From contig DTUW01000131.1 in NCBI GenBank assembly GCA_012963895.1, positions 1 through 18,373 of the forward strand: a stretch of DNA of 18,373 nt, read 5' to 3'. The notes under the pieces were generated by a model that did no database searches, was not told where the DNA came from, and was given only the letters and a program-made list of their open reading frames with translations. How positions within the stretch are numbered: position 1 is the stretch's first letter; each line of letters begins with the position of its first letter. Origin of the DNA: Campylobacterales bacterium (GTDB lineage: Bacteria > Campylobacterota > Campylobacteria > Campylobacterales > Thiovulaceae). The translations under genes and the position numbers were made by a program. Shown piece after piece: positions 6,595 to 14,036 of the stretch.

Positions 6595-7279
6595 CTTGTT
6601 CAACTCGTTCTAAGAAGACCTTTAACATCTTTTCCCTACTCTCATTGAGCCAATCCCTCTCTTTGGTCGCCTTAAATGGAGGTAAGAAGACAACATCAAC
6701 ACAACCACCGGAGGCGGTCATCTCTTTGGTATTCAACCGCTTGGCACTATTTACCAATACGACAGGCTGGACTATAAATCCGTGTTTATTAGCTACTATT
6801 GAAGCACCAGATTTGAATTTCAACATGCTATTTTTTGTATTACGAGTTCCCTCTGGAAAGATAGTAACAACTCTATTTTTAGATGCTCTATCTTTTGCAT
6901 CTTTTAGAAGTTTCAAAATTCCCCTTCTATCTTGCCTATCAATCTCAATCATATTAGTAAGACTAAGAGAGTAGCCGAAAAACGGAATTTGAAAAAGTTC
7001 CTTTTTAGCAACCCAAGCTAAATCTATATCGGGGGTAGCTACTTCCATTGCCATAATATCTAACATACTTTGGTGGTTGAGAATAAACATATTGGCATCT
7101 GGTGAAGGCTTACCAAATACCCGAACTTTTACATTTCCTGAAACCAGTATCGCCTTAGATGTCCATTTTCTAAGTTTGCTATTCCACTTTTTGAAAAATG
7201 GTAATAGGATTATCATTATTGCAATATGAAATAGAAAGAAAAATAGAAAATAGTAGGCTTTAATCCTCTTGACAAACAT
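6587..7279 (-). CDS. plsC: 1-acyl-sn-glycerol-3-phosphate acyltransferase
   Basis: 230 residues from the ATG at 7279, which has AAAGG six bases upstream; a TTG two codons earlier is possible. It adds the second acyl chain to lysophosphatidate, giving the phosphatidate used by CdsA five genes further along this string if the later genes are counted from plsC, or three genes downstream directly. Motif I is NHQSMLD (the HX4D catalytic pair), motif III is IFPEGTRN, and a Val-Gln-Pro-Val segment follows. A strong N-terminal membrane segment spans about residues 9-28. The start lies inside the end of the SH3 membrane protein gene (20-base overlap). purQ, a periplasmic or membrane protein, then plsC is also the C. 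jejuni order (Cj0514-Cj0516) as I remember it. Confidence 0.93.
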   Translation of the reverse strand: MFVKRIKAYYFLFFFLFHIAIMIILLPFFKKWNSKLRKWTSKAILVSGNVKVRVFGKPSPDANMFILNHQSMLDIMAMEVATPDIDLAWVAKKELFQIPFFGYSLSLTNMIEIDRQDRRGILKLLKDAKDRASKNRVVTIFPEGTRNTKNSMLKFKSGASIVANKHGFIVQPVVLVNSAKRLNTKEMTASGGCVDVVFLPPFKATKERDWLNESREKMLKVFLERVEQDG

Positions 7280-8369
7280 CTTCAACCTTTATCCAACCTT
7301 CACTACTATCGGAAATACGAATTTTGATAAATTTTCCACGAGTAGCTATCTTCTCAAAGTAGCTATTTCCCTCAACACTCTCAAACCCAGTAGAACTCTC
7401 CATTGGCAAGATTCTAATTACTGCTCCATCTCTAACACATATTTCAGGTTTCGGAACGATTAGAGAGATTGCTATTAGTAGAGAGATAGAAGCTAAGATA
7501 ATATTTATCCAGTTTTGATAATGGTAAAAAAGAGCAAGAAATAGGATAGTGAGACCGATAGATATGGAAAGTTTTATTTTGAAATTTGTATCTAATGTTT
7601 TTGGGTGAAAGTCCTTAGCTGTTGTAACCATATCATTTTTTACCCTAAACGGAATACGAATTTTTTGAAAGTCGAAAATATCGGTATTGAAATATTTGAA
7701 TACAAAATTGTCGTAATACTTTGGCAGGATTACAAAAAATATCACTTTACCTTTTCGAAAATTCCCACTGCTCCTTTTGGACTCTATTCCTTGTTTGTAG
7801 ATATATGGCTCATTGAAATGAATATCTTGTAAATCTGCCATCTCTGCTCTAATAAACATTGTTAGAATATTGTGTCCCTCATCATACCTATCAGCCACTA
7901 CTTTATATATCTCCAAATTCTTAGCAAAGACATGGGAAAAATTTTGGCTCGGAGGTAACTCTATAACTCCATCAACTCTACGACTGGATAGAGATGTCTT
8001 TTTTCGACCATTCACATATACAGCCACATTAGGCAATATTACATCTGTATCAGTGGCTTTGAAATAGAATCTGTCCTCTGCATATACTATACCGTTGCTA
8101 TCAACAATAGTCCTGTCTGGGGTATCTGATAGGAGTTGAACCCCTTTACCCCCTTTAAATCTATATTCGATTTCATCGAAGTTTTCGGAAATAACTGTCA
8201 ATTTGAAGGTAACTGGAAAAATTTGACCTCTATATATCCTATCTGGAACATTGAGATAATCTATATATATACCATTTCCACCGCTATATTGAATTGCATA
8301 TTGAGGAATTAGGTTCTCCCCAAGGAGGAGAGAGGAGAAGAGGGATATTAGAGTAACTATATAGAACAT
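7260..8369 (-). CDS. Membrane-anchored exported protein with C-terminal bacterial SH3 domain
   Basis: 369 residues. A signal peptide covers about residues 1-17 (hydrophobic MFYIVTLISLFSSLLLG). The long periplasmic beta-rich part starts with YLNVPDRIYRGQIFPVTFKL, reminiscent of the beta-sandwich repeats in BatD-like proteins. Two close hydrophobic segments follow at about 270-305. The tail (about 310-369) has the bacterial SH3 form: VRDGAVIRILP, then GKFIKIRISDSSEGWIKVEDV. The SH3 end may contact cell-wall peptide or another protein. It sits between purQ and plsC, as an unnamed periplasmic protein gene does in Campylobacter (Cj0515, from memory). No enzyme motif is visible and no function is established to my knowledge. 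The start ATG at 8369 lies a few bases after the purQ stop, with a weak ribosome-binding site. Confidence 0.85.
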   Translation of the reverse strand: MFYIVTLISLFSSLLLGENLIPQYAIQYSGGNGIYIDYLNVPDRIYRGQIFPVTFKLTVISENFDEIEYRFKGGKGVQLLSDTPDRTIVDSNGIVYAEDRFYFKATDTDVILPNVAVYVNGRKKTSLSSRRVDGVIELPPSQNFSHVFAKNLEIYKVVADRYDEGHNILTMFIRAEMADLQDIHFNEPYIYKQGIESKRSSGNFRKGKVIFFVILPKYYDNFVFKYFNTDIFDFQKIRIPFRVKNDMVTTAKDFHPKTLDTNFKIKLSISIGLTILFLALFYHYQNWINIILASISLLIAISLIVPKPEICVRDGAVIRILPMESSTGFESVEGNSYFEKIATRGKFIKIRISDSSEGWIKVEDVCQED

Positions 8370-8372
8370 ATT

Positions 8373-9050
8373 CTAATTTAGAAATCCTTCTAACATTTTT
8401 ACCCCATCATCGCTACCTAAGATAGATTCTATCGCCCGTTCAGGGTGGGGCATCAATCCAAATATATTTTTCTCTCTATTGCAAATACCAGCGATAGCTT
8501 CTACTGAACCGTTTGGATTTAGCGGTTTTCCATCTCTATCGCAATAGGTAAGTAGGATTTGGTTATTCTCTTTCAACTCTTGCAGTCCCACCTCATCGAT
8601 AAAATAGTTACCCTCTGCATGTGCGATTGGGATATTGATAATTTCCCCTTTCTCCGTTTTGGAGAGGAATATATTGTCATTGTTCTCAACTTTCAGATAG
8701 TGATATTTGGATATGAAATGGAGATTTTCATTTCTCTTCATTGCCCCCGGTAATAGATGGGCTTCTAGGAGTATCTGGAATCCGTTACATATCCCGAGAA
8801 CATATCCCCCGCTATTGGCAAACTCTTTTATCCCTTGCATAATAGGAGAGAAACGGGCGATAGCTCCACTTCTCAAATAGTCTCCATAGCTAAATCCGCC
8901 CGGAACCACTACCAAATCTACATGTTTTGGAACTTCTCTATCTTGATGCCATAAAAATTGGGTTGTAAATCCCAACTTTTCGAAACTATATTTAGTGTCA
9001 TAGTCGCAATTTGTCCCGGGAAATTGAACAATAGCCACATGTTTAGACAT
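8373..9050 (-). CDS. purQ: Phosphoribosylformylglycinamidine synthase, glutaminase subunit
   Basis: 225 residues. It is the class I glutamine amidotransferase subunit that feeds ammonia to PurL for the fourth step of purine synthesis; PurS bridges the two. Visible are the N-terminal FPGTNCDYDT, VVVPGGFSYGDYLRSGAIA, the nucleophile Cys in GICNGFQ, and the His and Glu of the triad in MPHPERA. The ATG overlaps the purS end by eight bases. purL is not in the window. The separate purS and purQ genes show the organism uses the three-subunit enzyme, not the fused large PurL. Confidence 0.97.
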   Translation of the reverse strand: MSKHVAIVQFPGTNCDYDTKYSFEKLGFTTQFLWHQDREVPKHVDLVVVPGGFSYGDYLRSGAIARFSPIMQGIKEFANSGGYVLGICNGFQILLEAHLLPGAMKRNENLHFISKYHYLKVENNDNIFLSKTEKGEIINIPIAHAEGNYFIDEVGLQELKENNQILLTYCDRDGKPLNPNGSVEAIAGICNREKNIFGLMPHPERAIESILGSDDGVKMLEGFLN

Positions 9051-9294
9051 CTGAAATCTCTATATCGTAGTTTTCAATTACCGTATTAGCTAGGAGAGAT
9101 TCACACATCTTTATAGCTTCCTCTTTTGCTTCTTTATCAGAGGCTGAATTGAGTTTCAAAACTATCTGTTTTCCTATTCGAACATCTTCAACCACTTCAC
9201 CAAAACCGAGAGAATCTAATGCATGATGGACTGCTTTACCTTGTGGGTCTAATACCCCCTCTTTTAAATATATATTTACAACTACCCTTTTCAT
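9043..9294 (-). CDS. purS: Phosphoribosylformylglycinamidine synthase subunit PurS
   Basis: 83 residues, the usual PurS size. It is a small dimeric partner that joins PurQ to the small type of PurL. Family features are VNIYLKEGVLDPQGKAVHHALDSLGF near the N-terminus (only part is needed to recognise it: DPQG and the following helix), VRIGKQIVLKL, and a C-terminal ANTVIENYDIEI strand. Its ATG follows the purC TAG directly, with no spacer, and its end overlaps purQ by eight bases. Confidence 0.96.
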   Translation of the reverse strand: MKRVVVNIYLKEGVLDPQGKAVHHALDSLGFGEVVEDVRIGKQIVLKLNSASDKEAKEEAIKMCESLLANTVIENYDIEISDV

Positions 9295-10014
9295 CTATAC
9301 CCTTCCTAATATTCTATCTCTAACCTGTTCGTAAGCGACTTTGACCCCTCCAATACCTTCTCTAAATCTATCTTTATCCAACTTTTCATTAGTCTCTTTA
9401 TCCCAGAATCTGCAACTATCAGGAGAGACCTCATCGGCGAGAATAATATTACCGTCGGAAGTTCTTCCAAACTCCAATTTGAAATCTATAAGTCTTAACC
9501 CTATTGCATCGAAATATGGAACTAAGATACTATTTACCTTTTTCCCCAATTCTCGCAATGTGTCAAGTTCTGAAACATCTTTCACAAGTTCCAAAATTAG
9601 GGCATGTTCATCTGTAATAATAGGGTCATTTAGTTCATCTTTCTTATAGTAGAACTCCACAAGGGTAAAAGGTAACTTTTTGCCGTTTGGAATTCCCAAC
9701 CTTTTCGAAAGAGAACCGGTGGCTACATTTCTAATCACAACCTCGATAGGAATAATATCAACCCTCTTAACCAACATCTCTCTATCAGAAAGTTTGGAAA
9801 TAAAATGGGTCTCTACTCCATTTTTTTCAAGTTCTTGAAATAGAATAGTTGAGATTTCATTATTCAAAATCCCTTTTCCCTCTTCTTGGGATTTCTTTTG
9901 AGCATTGAAAGCTGTTAAATCGTCTTTGAATTCAGCTATCAATTTATCAGGCTCTCCAACTACCTCATATAGTTTTTTCGCCTTGCCTTCATAAAGCAAT
10001 TTCGCTTTTTCCAT
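9295..10014 (-). CDS. purC: Phosphoribosylaminoimidazole-succinocarboxamide synthase (SAICAR synthase)
   Basis: 239 residues, full length. It joins CAIR with aspartate using ATP in purine synthesis. Signatures are the N-terminal LLYEGKAKKLYEV, FKDDLTAFNAQKK, the PIEVVIRNVATGSLSKRLG block, LELVKDVSELDTL, IDFKLEFGR, and ILADEVSPDSCRFWD. The start ATG at 10014 has AGGAT a short way upstream. It follows an LPP20-domain gene and leads directly into purS and purQ, an order also found in Campylobacter (Cj0512-Cj0514 as I recall). Confidence 0.97.
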   Translation of the reverse strand: MEKAKLLYEGKAKKLYEVVGEPDKLIAEFKDDLTAFNAQKKSQEEGKGILNNEISTILFQELEKNGVETHFISKLSDREMLVKRVDIIPIEVVIRNVATGSLSKRLGIPNGKKLPFTLVEFYYKKDELNDPIITDEHALILELVKDVSELDTLRELGKKVNSILVPYFDAIGLRLIDFKLEFGRTSDGNIILADEVSPDSCRFWDKETNEKLDKDRFREGIGGVKVAYEQVRDRILGRV

Positions 10015-10062
10015 ATATCCAATATCCTAATTTGTAGATTTTCAAACTATGAATTTTACCAT

Positions 10063-10437
10063 CTATCTAATATCCCCCCTATCTATCGCCATTAGGATAA
10101 ATAGCTCTCCATTTTTCGAAATCCATCTATCTTTAATAAATGCATATCTCAATAGATGTGATGAGGTTTGGGAGATAGAGTAGTTCATCTCTTTTCCCTT
10201 TTGAGTATGTTCTTTCGTGAATTTGGACTCAATCTCAACCCCTATATTTTCACTCAAATTGGCACGGGCTAAGATAGAGGCTATCCTAAGCTGTTTCGCA
10301 AGTGAATCCATCTTTTTCGCTGAACCAACTCCATATATATATCTCTCATCTCCACTCTGAAAAATCCATTTTGGAGCTTCTAAATCACTAGCAATCACAA
10401 ATTGAGTGAATATTAGGAATAGTAGAACTCTTATCAT
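10063..10437 (-). CDS. Exported LPP20-domain protein
   Basis: 124 residues. It has a signal peptide (MIRVLLFLIFTQFVIA, cleavage predicted before Ser-Asp-Leu-Glu) and then an LPP20-type domain: W.F.SGDERYIYGVGSA, a helix with RIASILARANLSENI, and a final RWISKNGELFILMAID. The family is named after the Helicobacter LPP20 lipoprotein and is widespread in Campylobacterota, with no firm function. Unlike LPP20 I see no Cys at the cleavage site, so this copy is probably a soluble periplasmic protein and not a lipoprotein. AGGAG lies about ten bases before the ATG. It is the first gene of the minus-strand string that continues with purC. Confidence 0.8.
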   Translation of the reverse strand: MIRVLLFLIFTQFVIASDLEAPKWIFQSGDERYIYGVGSAKKMDSLAKQLRIASILARANLSENIGVEIESKFTKEHTQKGKEMNYSISQTSSHLLRYAFIKDRWISKNGELFILMAIDRGDIR

Positions 10438-10450
10438 CTCTATTTTCTCC

Positions 10451-10459
10451 TGTTATAAT
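10451..10459 (+). promoter_or_regulatory. Extended -10 promoter for ispDF and the HP1021-like gene
   Basis: TGTTATAAT is a perfect TGnTATAAT with a T-rich run before it, which is the Campylobacterota housekeeping promoter form (no strict -35 needed). It ends 38 bases before the ispDF ATG. Transcription should start near 10466. A possible ribosome site AAAGGA (10478-10483) lies rather far from the ATG at 10498. Confidence 0.6.
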
Positions 10460-10470
10460 TTGAACTACAT

Positions 10471-10476
10471 ATTATA
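10471..10476 (-). promoter_or_regulatory. -10 promoter for the LPP20-purC-purS-purQ string
   Basis: The minus strand reads TTTGTATAAT, with TATAAT at complement 10471-10476, 33 bases before the LPP20-gene ATG. The TG lies directly next to TATAAT, without the usual one-base spacer. The predicted start, near 10464, almost coincides with that of the opposite promoter, so the two promoters overlap. Confidence 0.5.
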
Positions 10477-10497
10477 CAAAGGACATATATTTAGAAG

Positions 10498-11634
10498 ATG
10501 TCTGATATTAGCCTTATTCTCTTAGGAGCGGGACAATCTACCCGTTTTGGATTACCTGTAAAAAAGCAGTGGCTACGAGTGAATAATACTCCTTTATGGC
10601 TCAAAGTTCTGGAAAGTTTCCGAGAAAGTTTCGATTTTGCAAATATTGTAATTACTGCTGATAGAGATGAGGTGGCTCTCTTCCAACATTTCACAGATGT
10701 AGAGGTGGTAGCAGGTGGAAAAAGTCGCCAAGAGTCTATAAAGTTTGCATTAGAGAAGATAGAGACCCCTTGGGTTCTCATTTCAGATATAGCCAGATGT
10801 GATATTCCAAAAGAGATGGTGGATAGGATTCTGGAAAATAGAGACAAGGGGGATATTGTAGTTCCCTATCTATCGGTGGCTGATACTGTTGTTGTAGGTG
10901 GTGAAAATGTTGATAGAGATAGTGTGAAACTTATCCAAACTCCGCAACTTTCTAAAACTGAAATTTTGAGGAAGCTACTTAGAAAAAGTGAAAAGAGTTG
11001 GAGCGATGAGAGTTCTCTATTTGCTGAATATGGATATAGAAGGTATTTCGTTCGAGGAGATAGAAGAGCTAACAAATTGACCTATTTAGAAGATATAGAT
11101 AATTCCAGCTGTTTTAAAAAAGGATTTACAGAAAGTATTAGAGTTGGTAACGGGTTTGATGTCCATCAATTCCAAATTGACGATAGCCGAAAACTACTAT
11201 TGGGAGGAGTTAAGATAGATACCCCCCTCTCTCTAAAAGCCCATTCAGATGGAGATGTTCTAATCCACTCTCTGATAGATGGTATTTTAGGAGGGGCTGG
11301 AATTGGAGATATTGGAGAACTCTTCCCCGATAGTGATGAAAAGTATCGGAATATAGATTCCGCTAAACTTTTGGAAAATGTTCTACATACTATTACCAAA
11401 ATAGGATTGGAAATCAGATATATAGATATTACTATCATTGCCCAAATTCCAAAGTTGCAGGGATACAAAAGAGAGATTAGAGAAAACCTCTCCAAAATTT
11501 TGCAAATACCAAAATCGAATATCAATATCAAAGCAACTACTACCGAGAAATTGGGGTTTATTGGTAGAAAAGAGGGAATAGGGGTAATTTCCACTGTAAC
11601 CATTGCCAATATTGATTGGAGAGCATATCTATGA
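10498..11634 (+). CDS. ispDF: Bifunctional IspD-IspF enzyme of the MEP isoprenoid pathway
   Basis: 378 residues with two domains. Residues 1-205 are IspD, which forms CDP-methylerythritol from CTP: nucleotide-binding LLGAGQSTRFG with KKQW, the SDIAR segment, and KLIQTPQLSKTEIL. Residues about 218-378 are IspF, which cyclises to MEcPP: metal ligands in GFDVHQF and the His that follows, KAHSDGDVLIHSLIDGILGG, FPDSDEKY, and ATTTEKLGFIGRKEGIG. The fusion is a known trait of Campylobacterota and some Alphaproteobacteria. dxr, an earlier step of the pathway, is elsewhere in the window. The gene begins at the divergent promoter region and its TGA overlaps the next ATG. Confidence 0.97.
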   Translation: MSDISLILLGAGQSTRFGLPVKKQWLRVNNTPLWLKVLESFRESFDFANIVITADRDEVALFQHFTDVEVVAGGKSRQESIKFALEKIETPWVLISDIARCDIPKEMVDRILENRDKGDIVVPYLSVADTVVVGGENVDRDSVKLIQTPQLSKTEILRKLLRKSEKSWSDESSLFAEYGYRRYFVRGDRRANKLTYLEDIDNSSCFKKGFTESIRVGNGFDVHQFQIDDSRKLLLGGVKIDTPLSLKAHSDGDVLIHSLIDGILGGAGIGDIGELFPDSDEKYRNIDSAKLLENVLHTITKIGLEIRYIDITIIAQIPKLQGYKREIRENLSKILQIPKSNINIKATTTEKLGFIGRKEGIGVISTVTIANIDWRAYL

Positions 11635-12536
11635 GAGTTAAAAAGTGTCTAATTATTGAAGATGAGATTTATTTAGCTGAAAGTATTGCAAACAAGTTAC
11701 AAAATAGCGGTTTTGAGACCAAAATAGTCTCTTCAACCAGAGAGGCTATGGAGTTAGATGAAACATTTTCAGCCGTTCTCCTCTCTTCTAATTTAGAGCA
11801 TGAAGAGACCTTTTTAGAAGTTGTAAAGAGATTCAAATACTCTACTATTATGCTGATGGTTTCATATATCAATAATGACCTCATCGCAAAAGCGGTAGAA
11901 CTCGGAGCTAACGACTACATTTTGAAACCTTTCAAAGTTGATGTTCTCGTTCAAAAACTTATCTATTTCCAACGACTTACAGATTTAGAAGATAGAGAGA
12001 GAAAATACCTAAAATTCCTTGATACTATATTGGGAGAGAATAGGCTAACTGAAAAAGATAGAGAAATACGACTACCTCTAATAGTCTATTCTAAGGTGGA
12101 TAGTGAAATAGATACATTTGTCTATTTCTTTGCTAAGGAGAGGAAAAAGCTTATTGAGATAGTTACTCCGAAAAATTTCCAGCAAATGTTAAAAGAGAAC
12201 GAACCCCATACTATCTACTACTTTCGAAAGTTTGAAGAGCTATCCAATGAAAAGAGAAAAAATATTTTGGAAAGTATCAAGGGAAAAAATTTCATTATCG
12301 GCACTTCATCATTAGATGATATTGAAATTCGGGGCTTCTCATTCAAAGAAATAGATGTTTCTCTACCACCAACACATACGGAAGAGATATTACCCGTATC
12401 GGAATATATTAGACAAGTTGTCCTATTTCACCAAGATAAGTTGCCAGATACTGAAATTTCTAAAAGACTTGGAATATCTCGTAAAAGCCTATGGGAAAAG
12501 AGAAGAAAATTCAATATTCAAAGAAATAAAAAATAA
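11631..12536 (+). CDS. Atypical orphan response regulator of the HP1021 / Cj1608 type
   Basis: 301 residues from the ATG at 11631, which overlaps the ispDF stop as ATGA; an upstream in-frame TTG at 11616 is inside ispDF and less likely. Receiver domain, residues 1-115: the acidic pocket is present (Glu10-Asp11-Glu12), and so are the switch Ser78 and Lys99 in YILKPF. The expected phospho-acceptor Asp is Ser52 (in AVLLSSNL). A middle domain follows, and a C-terminal Fis/NtrC-like helix-turn-helix (about 273-297: ISKRLGISRKSLWEKRRKF). HP1021 of Helicobacter likewise lacks the Asp and is known to act at oriC and as a global, redox-linked regulator. The ispDF-regulator pairing matches Cj1607-Cj1608. 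No kinase gene is nearby. Confidence 0.9.
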   Translation: MRVKKCLIIEDEIYLAESIANKLQNSGFETKIVSSTREAMELDETFSAVLLSSNLEHEETFLEVVKRFKYSTIMLMVSYINNDLIAKAVELGANDYILKPFKVDVLVQKLIYFQRLTDLEDRERKYLKFLDTILGENRLTEKDREIRLPLIVYSKVDSEIDTFVYFFAKERKKLIEIVTPKNFQQMLKENEPHTIYYFRKFEELSNEKRKNILESIKGKNFIIGTSSLDDIEIRGFSFKEIDVSLPPTHTEEILPVSEYIRQVVLFHQDKLPDTEISKRLGISRKSLWEKRRKFNIQRNKK

Positions 12537-13034
12537 CTATATCAAGAATAGAAGAGGAACAACGACAGATATTCTATTTTGCCAATCGTAGTGGGGAATT
12601 TGGAGCGATGAGGTAGATACTTTGAAGCTATCAAAAAAGAGAATATCAATATCTAAGGTTCGGGGACCATTTGGGAAATCTCTTTTTCTACCAAATCGTT
12701 TCTCTAAATAGAGAATTTTTGAAAGAAATTGGATAGGGGGTAATTTGGTTTCTAATAGGATTACTCCATTGTAAAAATCATTCTGCTCTAAGTATCCAAA
12801 AGGAGGGTTTTTCAAAATAGGAGAGGTGGAGAGGAGGCGGATAGTTCTATCTCTTTTCAATCTCAATAAGAGTTTTCCAAAGATTTTTATCGTGTCTCCA
12901 ATATTTCCACCTATCCCAATGAATACTCTATATCCAGATTTGCGATAGTAACTATTGGAGTAGGGAAACAGGGGAGAAAAGTGGAGAGAGAGAGTATCAG
13001 ACAAGAGCAATCTATAAGATTTTAGCTCGTCCAT
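12537..13034 (-). CDS. folK: 2-amino-4-hydroxy-6-hydroxymethyldihydropteridine pyrophosphokinase (HPPK)
   Basis: 165 residues. It transfers pyrophosphate from ATP to the pterin in folate synthesis. After an N-terminal extension of about 36 residues, which I recall as usual in Campylobacterota FolK, come FIGIGGNIGDT, SPILKNPPFGYLEQNDFYN and the family signature NGPRTLDIDILFFD. The ATG at 13034 lies within the end of pepQ (23 bases shared), so translation may be coupled; no strong ribosome-binding site is visible. It is the last gene of the rpoC-aroQ-pepQ-folK string. In Helicobacter, folK, pepQ and aroQ are also consecutive (HP1036-HP1038). Its stop abuts the stop of the opposing regulator gene. 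Confidence 0.93.
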   Translation of the reverse strand: MDELKSYRLLLSDTLSLHFSPLFPYSNSYYRKSGYRVFIGIGGNIGDTIKIFGKLLLRLKRDRTIRLLSTSPILKNPPFGYLEQNDFYNGVILLETKLPPIQFLSKILYLEKRFGRKRDFPNGPRTLDIDILFFDSFKVSTSSLQIPHYDWQNRISVVVPLLFLI

Positions 13035-14028
13035 TCTTTATTACAACCATATTTTCAATTCTTACACCTAAGAAATCCGGAATATAGATAGCTGGTTCAA
13101 TGGTAAAGACCATGTTGTCTTCTATTACAACATCAGACTTTGGAGAGATATTAGGATATTCGTGAATATCCAATCCTACTCCGTGGCCGGTTGAGTGGAG
13201 AAAATTTTTTCCGTAACCTGCTTTGTCAATAATATCTCTTGCTATCTTATCTACCTCAGAGGCTTTCATGCCACTTCTAATTTTGGAAATAGTCTCGTCG
13301 TGAGCCTTTTGAACTATGTCGTATATCTTTTGGACTTTAACACTCATCTGAACCGAAGAAAAGCGACTTCTATCAAACATAAATGTCTCGGTTCTATCAG
13401 AACAGTAGCGGTGATATTTCACCCCCGCATCTACCAATAGAATATCCCCATTGGAAAGTCTCCTATTAGTAGGTAGTGCATGGGGCTTAGATGTATTTTC
13501 GTTTATAGCTACTATCGGTTCAAAACTGAGGTCTAATAGCCCTTTTTGTTGGAGAATAGTTTTTAGTTTGTAGTGTAGCTCTCTCTCTTTTCTACCTATC
13601 CCTTTGGAGACTAGATATTCTTTGAATCTTTCAAATCCAGCTCTACCATAATTTACAGCAGTGGCTATATACTCTATCTCTTTATCACTTTTGATAATTC
13701 TCTTATGTTTAGAAAAGTGGGGTTTAGGGGAAAGCTCTATCTCCCCCAATCCACTTTGTAATTTTTCAAACTCGGCAACACTCCACTCATACGGGTCATA
13801 GACAATTTCCAAATTTGGAGATTTGGAGAGAAGTTGTTTTAAGCTCTCTACCAAATCGCTACTTTCGACTACTTCACATCTACCAGATGTAGCCTCTTCT
13901 GCCTCCTCTCTATATCGAGCATCGGTGATAAAAAACTTTTCCGAACCTAGTTGGAGAAAAATAGCATTATCACAACTATATCCAGCCTCGTAATAGATGC
14001 TATTTTCACCTTTTAGAATGAAATTCAT
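13012..14028 (-). CDS. pepQ: M24-family aminopeptidase (Xaa-Pro aminopeptidase / prolidase type)
   Basis: 338 residues, a cytoplasmic dimetal peptidase with a creatinase-type N-terminal domain (about 1-115) and the pita-bread catalytic domain. All five metal ligands are seen: Asp in LLVDAGVKY, Asp in CSDRTETF, His in HSTGHGVGLDIHEYP, Glu in FTIEPAIY and Glu in VRIENMVV. It releases residues next to proline; whether it acts on dipeptides or longer peptides cannot be read from sequence. The symbol follows the Helicobacter/Campylobacter use. The ATG at 14028 comes eight bases after the aroQ stop, with a GGGTAGG-type site in front. Confidence 0.93.
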   Translation of the reverse strand: MNFILKGENSIYYEAGYSCDNAIFLQLGSEKFFITDARYREEAEEATSGRCEVVESSDLVESLKQLLSKSPNLEIVYDPYEWSVAEFEKLQSGLGEIELSPKPHFSKHKRIIKSDKEIEYIATAVNYGRAGFERFKEYLVSKGIGRKERELHYKLKTILQQKGLLDLSFEPIVAINENTSKPHALPTNRRLSNGDILLVDAGVKYHRYCSDRTETFMFDRSRFSSVQMSVKVQKIYDIVQKAHDETISKIRSGMKASEVDKIARDIIDKAGYGKNFLHSTGHGVGLDIHEYPNISPKSDVVIEDNMVFTIEPAIYIPDFLGVRIENMVVIKNGRAKIL

Positions 14029-14036
14029 TACCTACC

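Noticed and set aside
10491..11609. Minus-strand open frames of 118, 69 and 147 codons opposite ispDF
   Set aside because: They are antisense to a well-conserved two-domain enzyme, have Ser-rich low-complexity translations and no ribosome site.
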